Positions 22,621 through 29,840 of a stretch of 44,687 nt of DNA are shown here, piece after piece. A program made the translations under genes and the position numbers. A model generated the notes under the pieces. The model was not told where the DNA came from and ran no database searches. It saw nothing but the letters and a program-made list of their open reading frames with translations. The stretch covers positions 122,429-167,115 of the forward strand of contig CANQMX010000002.1 in assembly GCA_947625095.1 (NCBI GenBank), read 5' to 3'. Numbering within the stretch: the first letter of the stretch is position 1; every line of letters begins with the position of its first letter. Origin of the DNA: an uncultured Clostridia bacterium. GTDB taxonomy: Bacteria > Bacillota > Clostridia > Christensenellales > Borkfalkiaceae.

Positions 22621-22845
22621 TTAATTATTACAGAACTGTAATTTGGAGTCAAAAAAAATATCGTTGAACTCTTCAAACGTGAGTTTGAATGCCGTCGATA
22701 TTCTGCACATCTCCGCCGCAGTAAAGTAGACTTCGCCACGCTCTTTCTTTGCATAGCAGTCTGTGGTCTTTTCTATAAGGGACGCAACGTCAGATTGGGT
22801 CATCCCATTTTTGACTCTTGCTGCCTTTAATAAGTACCTGTTCAT
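22621..22845 (-). CDS. Cro-like XRE repressor
   Basis: 74 residues, ATG 22845 after GGAGG. A single XRE helix-turn-helix spans nearly the whole protein (VKNGMTQSDVASLIEKTTD ... MCRISTAFKLTFEEFNDIF). It is the first gene of the leftward early transcript and diverges from the lysogeny repressor. Its last codons (Gln-Phe-Cys-Asn-Asn) contain a complete copy of the phage operator. Likely role: turning down the repressor promoter during lytic growth. Confidence 0.8.
   Translation of the reverse strand: MNRYLLKAARVKNGMTQSDVASLIEKTTDCYAKKERGEVYFTAAEMCRISTAFKLTFEEFNDIFFDSKLQFCNN
22628..22641. promoter_or_regulatory. Operator O1 inside the 3' end of the cro-like gene
   Basis: TTACAG-AA-CTGTAA, a perfect dyad identical to the copy at 22891-22904. 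It lies in the last codons of the Cro-like gene, 32 nt downstream of the antisense promoter's -10 box. Confidence 0.7.
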
Positions 22846-22882
22846 ATTGCCTCCTGCAATGCTAATTTGAATTTGTACTCTT

Positions 22883-22911
22883 ATTATATCTTACAGAACT
22901 GTAATTGTAAA
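22883..22911 (-). promoter_or_regulatory. Early leftward promoter (PR-like)
   Basis: TTTACA at 22911-22906, a 17-nt spacer and consensus TATAAT at 22888-22883 on the minus strand. The spacer consists almost entirely of operator O2, so repressor binding would block the promoter. It drives the Cro-like gene and the early block. Confidence 0.85.
22891..22904. promoter_or_regulatory. Operator O2 in the early promoter spacer
   Basis: TTACAG-AA-CTGTAA, a perfect dyad lying between the -35 and -10 boxes of the early promoter. It is identical to O1. Confidence 0.8.
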
Positions 22912-22951
22912 GCGTTTTATGGCGTTAAATTATAAATTTTATAAAAAAAGT

Positions 22952-22965
22952 TTTGAGGACTGTAA
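22952..22965. promoter_or_regulatory. Operator O3, degenerate, near the repressor promoter
   Basis: The right half CTGTAA is intact while the left half is TTTGAG (4 of 6 matching TTACAG). It lies about 30 nt upstream of the repressor -10 box, where a regulator could control repressor synthesis. Confidence 0.45.
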
Positions 22966-22994
22966 TTTTGCTATATCTTACTTACAAAAAATGC

Positions 22995-23000
22995 TACAAT
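22995..23000 (+). promoter_or_regulatory. Repressor promoter -10 (PRM-like)
   Basis: TACAAT preceded by TGC forms an extended -10; no good -35 stands at 16-18 nt, so activation or weak basal use is likely. The repressor ribosome binding site (GGAGG, 23010-23014) follows at once, so the leader is very short. Confidence 0.5.
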
Positions 23001-23022
23001 ATATAACGTGGAGGTATTAAAG

Positions 23023-23382
23023 ATGAACTTTTCTAAAAGACTATCCGAGGCAATCGAGTATCGTGGAGTATCTCAAAAATGGCTTGCGGATAAATCAAAC
23101 ACCACAGAGGCTACCATTTCACGCTATATGAACGGAAAGGCCTCGCCCGCAATACTTGAAATTTTGCACGACATTGCGGTTGCTTTGAACGTTTCTGCCG
23201 ACTACCTTATAGGAATAACGAACCTTCCCCAAAGCAAGGAATCTATTTCCGAAGAGGAAAAGGTAATCATTTCGGTATGGTCAAAGGTATCTGCGGAAGA
23301 CAAGCAGGTTTTCTATGCCCTGTTGAACCGCTATCTCTCTCCGGACGAAAGGGCAATACTTTTGAGGGGGGACAAACGATAA
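23023..23382 (+). CDS. Lysogeny repressor, XRE family (CI-like, no peptidase domain)
   Basis: 119 residues from ATG 23023, eight nt after GGAGG; an in-frame GTG at 23008 overlaps that site. An N-terminal XRE helix-turn-helix (SQKWLADKSNTTEATISRYMNG) is followed by ALNVSADYLIGIT, the typical end of this domain. The C-terminal ~45 residues are helical and likely for oligomerisation. There is no LexA-type Ser/Lys peptidase domain, so induction by self-cleavage is not expected. It diverges from the Cro-like gene and shares a transcript with the next two genes. Confidence 0.85.
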   Translation: MNFSKRLSEAIEYRGVSQKWLADKSNTTEATISRYMNGKASPAILEILHDIAVALNVSADYLIGITNLPQSKESISEEEKVIISVWSKVSAEDKQVFYALLNRYLSPDERAILLRGDKR

Positions 23383-23930
23383 TGGACGGAAGAGATAAAT
23401 TTCTCGATGGGACTACCCCACTTGATTACGAATTGCAGGACTTTTGGAAGTGGTACGCATCTAACCTGCTACACGGCCCGCTGCGTGGCGCTCTCGCAGA
23501 ATACATCGTTGCACGGTCGCTCGGTATGAACCCCGAATATCGTGGACTTTGGGACGCATACGACATAAGTTACAACGGACACTCAATAGAAGTTAAGTCT
23601 TCCGCTTACCTCCAAGAAAAAGAACACTTGCACCTAACAAAGCGTCTTAAATTTGATATTGGTACTCACACGCATAACTCCGAAAAAAAGAGGCACGCAG
23701 AACTTTACGTCTTCTGCCTATACCATTGCGAGGACTTGGAAAGCCACAACCCTCTGCAATTAAAAGACTGGACATTTTACGTCGTCCCCACTATCGACAT
23801 AGAGAGAGAACTTGGAAACGCAAAGCAGGTATCGTTTATAGCATTAACTACGAGGCTTCAGCCAGTAGTCGCAACATACAATACCTTAAAAGAATCGGTT
23901 GACAGAGTATGCGAAAAAATAACGACATAG
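23382..23930 (+). CDS. PD-(D/E)XK nuclease-like protein co-expressed with the repressor
   Basis: 182 residues. The start ATG 23382 shares one base with the repressor stop (TAATG) and follows GAGGGGGG; the open frame to 23277 lies in the repressor gene. The pattern fits a restriction-endonuclease fold: Glu in RGALAEYIVARSLG, Asp residues in LWDAYDISYNG and the IEVKSSAYLQ core with Glu-x-Lys. A beta/alpha remainder follows (AELYVFCLYHCEDLE; WTFYVVPTIDIE). It is expressed with the repressor, so it should be present in lysogens. A defence or DNA-processing role is inferred; I do not recognise a named family. Confidence 0.65.
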   Translation: MDGRDKFLDGTTPLDYELQDFWKWYASNLLHGPLRGALAEYIVARSLGMNPEYRGLWDAYDISYNGHSIEVKSSAYLQEKEHLHLTKRLKFDIGTHTHNSEKKRHAELYVFCLYHCEDLESHNPLQLKDWTFYVVPTIDIERELGNAKQVSFIALTTRLQPVVATYNTLKESVDRVCEKITT

Positions 23931-25636
23931 AAAAACAGAAGGCCGCCCTCTATGTGCGTGTGTCCACCACAATGCAAATAGATAAGGACAGCCTTCCTGT
24001 TCAAAAAGAGGACTTGATAAACTACTCCAAGTATGCTCTTAACATACCCGACTACGAAGTATTCGAGGATGCGGGCTATTCTGCCAAGAACACCGACAGA
24101 CCACGCTATCAGCAAATGATGTCAAGGCTCCGCACCGGAGAGTTCTCTCATCTCGTTGTGTGGAAAATAGACAGAATATCCCGCAACCTTATAGACTTCT
24201 CGCAGATGTACGAAGAACTGAAAAGACTTGGCGTTGTTTTCGTAAGCAAAAATGAGCAGTTTGACACTTCTACGGCTATGGGCGAGGCAATGCTGAAAAT
24301 TATACTCGTTTTTGCCGAACTTGAACGAAAGGTAACATCAGAACGAGTTACTGCAATTATGGTATCTCGTGCAAACGACGGCAAGTGGAACGGTGGTCGG
24401 GTCCCATTCGGATACAACTACGACAAAACTACCAAGACGTTCTCTGTAAACGAACAAGAGGCTGCAATAGTCAAAAGGATATATGATAAATACGAGGAAA
24501 CCCGCTCCCTGCTGCAAACATCCAAGTTTCTGAATGAAACCGGACTATCAACAAGAAGCGGAATACCGTGGAACCCTACAACAACAAGAACTATGCTATC
24601 CAATCAATTCTATATAGGCAACTATGTTTACAACAAGTATTGGTTGGGCAAAGTGAACTACCGCAAACCCGAAAACAAGCGGCCCGAAACCGAATGGATA
24701 ATAGTCGAGAACCACCACGAACCGATTATAGACAAGGAGCGCTGGATTGCGGTAAATGAAATCCTTGCATCTCAAAGACGAAGCAATAAAGACGGTCCGA
24801 GAACCTATACGAGAGTGAATACTCATATCTTTGCAGGCTTGATATTCTGCGGTAAATGCGGAAGCCAATTTACGGCAACGCTCGACCGACAACGTGATGG
24901 CGGATACCGACCTTCTATCTATTTATGCTCTCGGCACCGCAGGTTTGACGATTGTCCCAACAAGTATATATCCGACATAACAATAGGCCCTTTCATACTG
25001 AACTATATTGCAAACATCATAAAAGCGCAAAACAATTTCGGCGTGAGTACGAGCATTGAGACATTCGAGAAAAAACTTCTTCGTGGCGACGTCTTTGAAA
25101 CCGTTTCCGGAATTGAGCGCACAGGGCTGCAAGAGATGTACGATATGCTGCGTTCCGGAAAATATCACACCGATATATACAGGCCAAAGGGCATAAGCAT
25201 TTCCGAGCCGGAAGTAGACGAGCGTGATATTCTACTGTCAGAAAAGCGCAAAAAAGAACGTGCGCTGTCTCGCTTGAAGTCGCTGTATCTTTACGGCGAA
25301 AACGATATGCCGGAGACAGAATACTTCATAGAGCGCAAGACCCTAATGGATGACTTGAAACAAATAGATGAACGCCTCGAAGAACTCGAAAAAGATGTGT
25401 CCACCTCTCTCTCTATATCCGATGCGGACTTTATGGCGAAGGCGTCGTACTTCATTATGAGCCAACAACTGGTTACAAAACGGTATGTGAACTTCGATAC
25501 TCTAATCAGAAAAATAGACCCGAAAGTGATTAAAGAGTTCGTCAATTCGGTCATAAAAAAAATTGTCATTTTGGACGGCAGAATTACCTCAATCTTCTTC
25601 AAAAACGGCATAGAACACAAATTCCTGTATAAATAG
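23909..25636 (+). CDS. int: Large serine recombinase (phage integrase)
   Basis: 575 residues. The catalytic domain starts KAALYVRVSTTMQ with the active-site Ser, then GEFSHLVVWKIDRISRN and AELERKVTSERV. The recombinase domain follows (GGRVPFGYNYD ... SNQFYIGNYVYNKYW). A zinc ribbon starts with IFCGKCGSQF and is completed by LCSRHRRFDDCPN. The C-terminal ~230 residues include a coiled coil (KRKKERALSRLKSLYLYG). It integrates and excises the phage at attP/attB. It overlaps the nuclease gene by 22 nt and lies next to the phage-host junction, as expected. Confidence 0.95.
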   Translation: MRKNNDIEKQKAALYVRVSTTMQIDKDSLPVQKEDLINYSKYALNIPDYEVFEDAGYSAKNTDRPRYQQMMSRLRTGEFSHLVVWKIDRISRNLIDFSQMYEELKRLGVVFVSKNEQFDTSTAMGEAMLKIILVFAELERKVTSERVTAIMVSRANDGKWNGGRVPFGYNYDKTTKTFSVNEQEAAIVKRIYDKYEETRSLLQTSKFLNETGLSTRSGIPWNPTTTRTMLSNQFYIGNYVYNKYWLGKVNYRKPENKRPETEWIIVENHHEPIIDKERWIAVNEILASQRRSNKDGPRTYTRVNTHIFAGLIFCGKCGSQFTATLDRQRDGGYRPSIYLCSRHRRFDDCPNKYISDITIGPFILNYIANIIKAQNNFGVSTSIETFEKKLLRGDVFETVSGIERTGLQEMYDMLRSGKYHTDIYRPKGISISEPEVDERDILLSEKRKKERALSRLKSLYLYGENDMPETEYFIERKTLMDDLKQIDERLEELEKDVSTSLSISDADFMAKASYFIMSQQLVTKRYVNFDTLIRKIDPKVIKEFVNSVIKKIVILDGRITSIFFKNGIEHKFLYK

Positions 25637-25663
25637 GAGCGCTCGCCAAACACAACATATAGT

Positions 25664-25708
25664 AAAAAAAGACCACAAGACAGGCGTTAAAATACCATAT
25701 CTTGTGGT
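25664..25708. terminator. Bidirectional terminator between integrase and queA
   Basis: ACCACAAGA (25672-25680) and TCTTGTGGT (25700-25708) form a perfect 9-bp stem. On the minus strand a run of seven T (25670-25664) follows; on the plus strand a T-rich TTATTTGTTT follows. It can end both the queA operon and integrase transcripts. Confidence 0.75.
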
Positions 25709-25731
25709 TATTTGTTTACCGCTGAAATCCT

Positions 25732-26751
25732 CTATACAATGAGCATCGCATCGCCGAAACTGAAAAATCTGTACTTATTTTCCACGGCGACCCTGTATAT
25801 CTCGAGAATTTCCTCGCGGGAGCAGAGGCAGGAGACGAGCATAAGAAGGGTGCTTTCGGGCAGGTGAAAGTTGGTGATGAGACCGTCGCAACACTTCATT
25901 TTGTACGGCGGGTACAGAAAGATGCTCGTATCTCCCCTGCCCGCGTTCACCGTGCCGTCGGGGTTTGCCACCGTCTCCAACGTGCGCACGCTCGTCGTGC
26001 CCACGCAGATGACCCGCCGCCCCTCCCTTTTGGCGCGGTTGATGGCAGTTGCCGCCTCCTCCGACACCTCGTAATATTCGCTGTGCATGACGTGCTTTTC
26101 GACATCCTCCACCTTGACGGGGCGGAAGGTGCCCAGCCCGACGTGCAGGAGAACTTCGACGATCTCCACCCCCCTTTCGCGCAATGTGTTGAGAAGCTCG
26201 GGGGTGAAGTGCAGCCCCGCCGTGGGGGCGGCCGCCGAGCCGTTCTCCTTTGAATACACCGTCTGATACCGCTCGGGGTCTTTGAGTTTTTCGTGGATGT
26301 AGGGCGGCAGGGGCATGACGCCCGCGCGGGAGAGGACATCTTCGAATGCGCCCTCGTAGTAAAACTTGACGACGCGCTCGCCCGTAGCGGTGACGGAGAG
26401 GATCTCGGCGGACATTTCGCTGTTTATTGTGAGTTTTACGCCCACTTTGCACTTTTTGCCCGGCTTGACGAGGCACTCCCATTCGCCGAGTTCCCGCCGC
26501 TTTAAGAGGAGAAGTTCGACCTTGCCGCCCCCCTCCGTCTGCCCGAAGAGGCGCGCGGGAAGCACCCGCGTGCGGTTGAGAACGAGCACATCGCCCGCCT
26601 TGAAATACTGCGCGACGTCGCGGAAAATTTTGTGCTCGATCTGCTGCGTCGCCCTGTGGTAGACGAGGAGGCGCGCGCTGTCCCGCGGCTCGGCGGGCGT
26701 CTGCGCGATGAGTTCCTCGGGAAGGTCATAGTTAAAATCGGAGGTTTTCAT
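25732..26751 (-). CDS. queA: S-adenosylmethionine:tRNA ribosyltransferase-isomerase
   Basis: 339 residues, full length. Characteristic segments: [20 protein letters not shown] at the start and [16 protein letters not shown]. Then [53 protein letters not shown] and a [17 protein letters not shown] ending. QueA transfers and isomerises the ribosyl part of SAM onto preQ1 in tRNA, making epoxyqueuosine. It is the last gene of the ruv operon, 33 nt after the LRR gene, with no clear ribosome binding site. QueH, which acts on its product, is encoded 13 kb to the right. Confidence 0.97.
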   Translation of the reverse strand: MKTSDFNYDLPEELIAQTPAEPRDSARLLVYHRATQQIEHKIFRDVAQYFKAGDVLVLNRTRVLPARLFGQTEGGGKVELLLLKRRELGEWECLVKPGKKCKVGVKLTINSEMSAEILSVTATGERVVKFYYEGAFEDVLSRAGVMPLPPYIHEKLKDPERYQTVYSKENGSAAAPTAGLHFTPELLNTLRERGVEIVEVLLHVGLGTFRPVKVEDVEKHVMHSEYYEVSEEAATAINRAKREGRRVICVGTTSVRTLETVANPDGTVNAGRGDTSIFLYPPYKMKCCDGLITNFHLPESTLLMLVSCLCSREEILEIYRVAVENKYRFFSFGDAMLIV

Positions 26752-26784
26752 GGTATTTTGCTCATGTTTTGTTGTGCCGCCCCG

Positions 26785-27252
26785 TCATCTCCGCACGACG
26801 TTGCACGCCTCGGGGAGCGCTTCCTCCTCGAGGACGCAACGGGGGGAGACGGTGAGCGTTCGGAGCGCAGGACAACGGCGGAACACCGTCGCGCCGATCG
26901 CATCCGTGCCCGCCGCCTTTGCGCTTTTGAGCGATTCGCACCCCTCAAACGCGCAGTAGCCGATCTCCTTCACGCTCGCGGGCAAAATGACGCTTTCAAG
27001 CCCGCTTTCGCTGAACGCATACGCGCCGACGGAGGTCATTCCGTAGCCGATCCGCACGCGCTTCAAATGTTCGCAGCCCATGAACGCGCCGAAGTCGACC
27101 GTCTCTACGCCGCGCGGAATGACGACCTCGGTGACGGCGGAATTGGCGAAGGCGGACATCCCGATGTGCTTCACACCGCAGGGAACGACGACCTTTCCGC
27201 CCCGCCCGCCGTAGCGCAGGAGCGTTCCGTTTTCAACGACAAACGCGGCCAT
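26785..27252 (-). CDS. Small BspA-type leucine-rich-repeat protein
   Basis: 155 residues made of LRR_5-type repeats of ~23 residues: VVVPCGVKHIGMSAFANSAV, VVIPRGVETVDFGAFMGCE, VILPASVKEIGYCAFEGCE and a degenerate fourth. There is no signal peptide or transmembrane segment, so it should be cytoplasmic, unlike most BspA-like surface proteins. It is 10 nt downstream of ruvB and 33 nt before queA, in an operon where this gene is not usual. Function unknown. Confidence 0.8.
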   Translation of the reverse strand: MAAFVVENGTLLRYGGRGGKVVVPCGVKHIGMSAFANSAVTEVVIPRGVETVDFGAFMGCEHLKRVRIGYGMTSVGAYAFSESGLESVILPASVKEIGYCAFEGCESLKSAKAAGTDAIGATVFRRCPALRTLTVSPRCVLEEEALPEACNVVRR

Positions 27253-27262
27253 GCGACCCCCG

Positions 27263-28318
27263 TCAGTCGTTCGTATCGAACACGGAGAGCTGCTTTTTGG
27301 CGGATTCGGGGATCTTCATGCCCATGTGCTCGTACGCGCCTTTGAGGCAGATCCTGCCGCGCGGCGTGCGCGCGAGGAAGCCGAGCTGGATGAGGTACGG
27401 CTCGTAGACATCGAGAATGGTGTTGACGTCTTCATTGATGGTGGCGGCGAGCGTCTCCAAGCCCGCAGGCCCGCCGTTGAATTTTTCGATGAGGGCGCGG
27501 AGGAGGTTTCTATCCGTCTCGTCCAGCCCCAATTCGTCGATCTCCATGCGCTTTAAGGCGGCGTCGGCATCGGCGCGGGAAATTTTTTTGCTGCCGCGCA
27601 CGGCGGAGAAGTCGCGCACGCGCTTCAACAACCTGTTGGCGATGCGCGGCGTGCCGCGGGAACGGCGGGCGATCTCATAACTGCCCTCCTCCTCCACGGC
27701 GATGCCGAGGGTGCGCGCCGAACGGGCGACGATCTGTTGCAGTTCCACGGGGGTGTACATATCGAGGCGGCACATGATGCCGAACCTGTCGCGAAGAGGC
27801 GAAGAGAGCATCCCCGCGCGGGTGGTCGCCCCGATGAGGGTGAATTTTTTGAGGGGAAGGCGGATGTTGCGCGCCATCGGCCCCTTGCCCACGATGATAT
27901 CGAGGGCGTAGTCCTCCATGGCGGAGTACAGCGTCTCCTCCACCACATGATTGAGGCGGTGGATTTCATCGATGAACAGAACTTCGCCGTCGTTGAGGTT
28001 GGAGAGGATGGCGGCAAGGTCGCCCTGCCGCTCGATGGCAGGACCCGACGTGAGTTTTATCTGCGTGCCCATGGTGTTTGCGATGATGTGGGCGAGCGTC
28101 GTCTTGCCCAGCCCCGGAGGCCCGTACAGAAGGACATGGTCGAGCGCCTCCCCGCGCGCCTTGGCGGCGTTCATGTAGACGGAGAGGTTCTCTTTGATCT
28201 TATCCTGCCCGACGTACTCATCCATCGTCTTGGGGCGGAGGATGTTTTCCTCGACGTCGTACTCCGTCCTCGAGGAGGAGAGGAGTTCGCCTTCGCCGAA
28301 TTCTTCGTCATCAAACAT
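27263..28318 (-). CDS. ruvB: Holliday junction branch migration helicase RuvB
   Basis: 351 residues. Walker [12 protein letters not shown] (~68-78), Walker [12 protein letters not shown], sensor [23 protein letters not shown], and the arginine finger region [18 protein letters not shown]. The C-terminal winged helix ends with [20 protein letters not shown]. It forms the hexameric motor that drives branch migration with RuvA. ATG 28318 follows GAGG. Length and motifs are normal. Confidence 0.98.
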   Translation of the reverse strand: MFDDEEFGEGELLSSSRTEYDVEENILRPKTMDEYVGQDKIKENLSVYMNAAKARGEALDHVLLYGPPGLGKTTLAHIIANTMGTQIKLTSGPAIERQGDLAAILSNLNDGEVLFIDEIHRLNHVVEETLYSAMEDYALDIIVGKGPMARNIRLPLKKFTLIGATTRAGMLSSPLRDRFGIMCRLDMYTPVELQQIVARSARTLGIAVEEEGSYEIARRSRGTPRIANRLLKRVRDFSAVRGSKKISRADADAALKRMEIDELGLDETDRNLLRALIEKFNGGPAGLETLAATINEDVNTILDVYEPYLIQLGFLARTPRGRICLKGAYEHMGMKIPESAKKQLSVFDTND

Positions 28319-28351
28319 ATGCGTTTTTCCTCATATATTGCGATTTTTCGC

Positions 28352-28957
28352 TCACATTCCGCGGAGCGCAAGCGCGATGATCTCCTCGGCGGAAGTTGCG
28401 CCCGCACTCTTTGCCCGCTCGACGGCGCGCGAACTTTCCTGCTTGGTAAAGCCCAGCCCCATGAGCGCGGAGACGGCGTCGTCCTCCTCAGCCGAGGGAG
28501 GGGGCGTGGCCGCCTTGGCGGGAGACGCTGCCGCGCCCAAAAGTTCGTCCGCCGAAATTTTGCCGTGAAGTTCCAAAATGATGCGCTCCGCCGTCTTTTT
28601 GCCCACCCCTTTCACGGCGGAAAGCCGCTTGCTGTCGGCGAGGGCGATGGCCTCGGAGACCTCCGACGGGCGCATGGAGGAGAGAATGGCGATGGCGCTC
28701 TTCGCCCCCACCCCCTGCACCGAGGTGAGCTTTAAGAAGAGTTCCTTTTCCGTTGTATCGGCAAAGCCGAAGAGCGAGACGCCATCCTCCTTGACCTGCA
28801 TATAGGTGTACACTTCCCCCTCTTCGCCCGCCTTGACGCCCGAGAGCCGCGAAAACGCCGCACCCGAGCAGATGACTTCGTACCCTACGCCGTTTACTTC
28901 CAATAAGACGTATTCGGGGGCGAGATATTTTACCTTTCCTTTTAAGTAGCCTATCAT
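28352..28957 (-). CDS. ruvA: Holliday junction branch migration protein RuvA
   Basis: 201 residues from ATG 28957 (GAGG upstream); the frame is open further but only through ruvC in another frame. Domain I starts MIGYLKGKVKYLAPEYVLLE. Helix-hairpin-helix motifs are seen as LTSVQGVGAKSAIAILSSM and LSAVKGVGKKTAERIILEL. A linker of Ala/Pro/Glu leads to domain III (DAVSALMGLGFTKQESSRAV). It binds the four-way junction and RuvB. It lies 11 nt after ruvC and 33 nt before ruvB. Confidence 0.97.
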   Translation of the reverse strand: MIGYLKGKVKYLAPEYVLLEVNGVGYEVICSGAAFSRLSGVKAGEEGEVYTYMQVKEDGVSLFGFADTTEKELFLKLTSVQGVGAKSAIAILSSMRPSEVSEAIALADSKRLSAVKGVGKKTAERIILELHGKISADELLGAAASPAKAATPPPSAEEDDAVSALMGLGFTKQESSRAVERAKSAGATSAEEIIALALRGM

Positions 28958-28968
28958 AGTTTTTCCTC

Positions 28969-29466
28969 TTATCTGACGCCGAACATACCCGAAAATCTGC
29001 TGGCGAACGCGTGGCAGAGGGCGACCGCGAGGGCATCCGCCGCATCGTCCGGGCGGGGGATCTCGCGGAGGCGAAGGTGCGAGGCGACGACGCGCTGCAT
29101 CTGCTGTTTGTCCGCGCCGCCGTACCCCGTGAGCGCCTGCTTGATCTGGTTGGGCGTGTACTCGAAAATTTTTCCGCAACGCTTGTTGCAGGTGAGGAGC
29201 ATGACTCCACGCGCATGGGCGACGGCGATACCCGTCGTCACGTTCTTGGAGAAGAAAAGTTCCTCCATCGCCGCCTCTTCGGGGTGAAATTTATCGAAGA
29301 GCGCGTTGACGCCTTCCTCCAAAATGCACAGCCGTACGGGGAAACTTTCGCTTGCGGGCGTCTTGACTGCCCCGTAATCGACGGCGCGGCAGTTGCCCCG
29401 CGCATCCTTTTCGATGACCCCGTACCCCATCGTGCCGTAGCCCGGGTCAAGCCCCAAGATAATCAT
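28969..29466 (-). CDS. ruvC: Holliday junction resolvase RuvC
   Basis: 165 residues from ATG 29466. The core motifs are IILGLDPGYGTMGYGVIE with the first catalytic Asp, then AAMEELFFSKNVTTGIAVAHARG. A YTPNQIKQALTGYGGADKQQM segment follows, with a final RPDDAADALAVALCHA carrying the last Asp pair. It cuts Holliday junctions symmetrically. No ribosome binding site precedes the ATG. The promoter's predicted start site is the A of this ATG, so translation is probably leaderless. It heads the ruvC-ruvA-ruvB-LRR-queA operon. Confidence 0.97.
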   Translation of the reverse strand: MIILGLDPGYGTMGYGVIEKDARGNCRAVDYGAVKTPASESFPVRLCILEEGVNALFDKFHPEEAAMEELFFSKNVTTGIAVAHARGVMLLTCNKRCGKIFEYTPNQIKQALTGYGGADKQQMQRVVASHLRLREIPRPDDAADALAVALCHAFASRFSGMFGVR

Positions 29467-29472
29467 ACGTTC

Positions 29473-29501
29473 ATTGTACAAAAATCCGCGCCGCTTGTCA
29501 A
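29473..29501 (-). promoter_or_regulatory. Promoter of the ruvC operon, leaderless arrangement
   Basis: Perfect TTGACA (29501-29496), 17-nt spacer and TACAAT (29478-29473) on the minus strand. Only six nt separate the -10 from the ruvC ATG, so the start site predicted at +7 is the A of ATG. Confidence 0.85.
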
Positions 29502-29572
29502 GAAATTCGGCGGGGAAAACGCCCTCACGGCGGCGCAGAATTACGGGGAACGGGGGAAGATACTCTCGCCTC

Positions 29573-29588
29573 CCTGCCGCGCGGCAGG
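29573..29588. repeat. 16-bp perfect palindrome beside the tandem repeats
   Basis: CCTGCCGC followed directly by GCGGCAGG. It stands just before the 35-bp repeat block and shares the GGCAGG element with the spacers there. Confidence 0.7.
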
Positions 29589-29594
29589 CAGGGT

Positions 29595-29735
29595 GGCGGG
29601 AGGATGAGGAATGAGCGGGACGAGCAGGTGGCGGGAGGATGAGGAATGAGCGCGGCGGGCAGGCGGCGGGAGGATGAGGAATGGACGCGGCGGGCAGGGA
29701 GGCGGGAGGATGAGGAATGGGCGGGACGAGAGGCG
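29595..29735. repeat. Tandem repeat, four units of 35-36 bp
   Basis: The core GGCGGGAGGATGAGGAATG starts at 29595, 29630, 29665 and 29701. The remaining ~16 bp of each unit vary between GCGGGACGAG and GCGCGGCGGGCAG types. The block lies between the divergent ruvC and argH promoters. It is open in frame with argH upstream, but no ribosome binding site or conserved protein sequence supports translation. With its flanks this accounts for the 374-nt ruvC-argH gap. Confidence 0.85.
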
Positions 29736-29787
29736 GGTAAAAAGCGCCGCCCGCGCATTTCAAACGCCGCACGCCGCCGCGAAACGC

Positions 29788-29816
29788 TTGCTTTTTTCCG
29801 CAAAAAAGTGTACGAT
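29788..29816 (+). promoter_or_regulatory. argH promoter
   Basis: TTGCTT (29788-29793), 17-nt spacer and TACGAT (29811-29816) on the plus strand. The predicted start near 29823 leaves an 18-nt leader with GAGG before the argH ATG at 29841. Confidence 0.6.
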
Positions 29817-29840
29817 AAGAGAAAAACGAACGAGGCGCGT

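Larger units (their letters stand above)
1..25731. mobile_element. Prophage of a contractile-tailed (myovirus-type) temperate phage, left end outside window
   Basis: Ordered phage modules run from a serine integrase at 23909-25636 through lysogeny control, recombination, replication, late regulation, packaging, head and tail sheath/tube. G+C is visibly lower than in the chromosome to the right. The right boundary falls between the integrase stop (25636) and the queA stop codon (25732). Baseplate, tail fibre, lysis genes and the second attachment site are not in the window, so the att core cannot be defined by repeat matching. All essential modules seen are intact, so the element may be inducible; that is an inference. 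Confidence 0.95.

Noticed and set aside
23023..23382. LexA-type self-cleaving repressor
   Set aside because: The protein is only 119 residues with no Ser/Lys peptidase domain.
25637..25731. Precise attachment-site core
   Set aside because: The other prophage end is outside the window, so no repeated core can be compared.
29595..29735. CRISPR-like array
   Set aside because: Units are contiguous 35-36-bp tandem repeats with similar, G-rich spacers; no cas genes are present.
29646..29840. N-terminal extension of argH through the tandem repeats
   Set aside because: The sequence is low-complexity, ArgH begins normally at MKLWQGRF, and a promoter and GAGG lie before ATG 29841.
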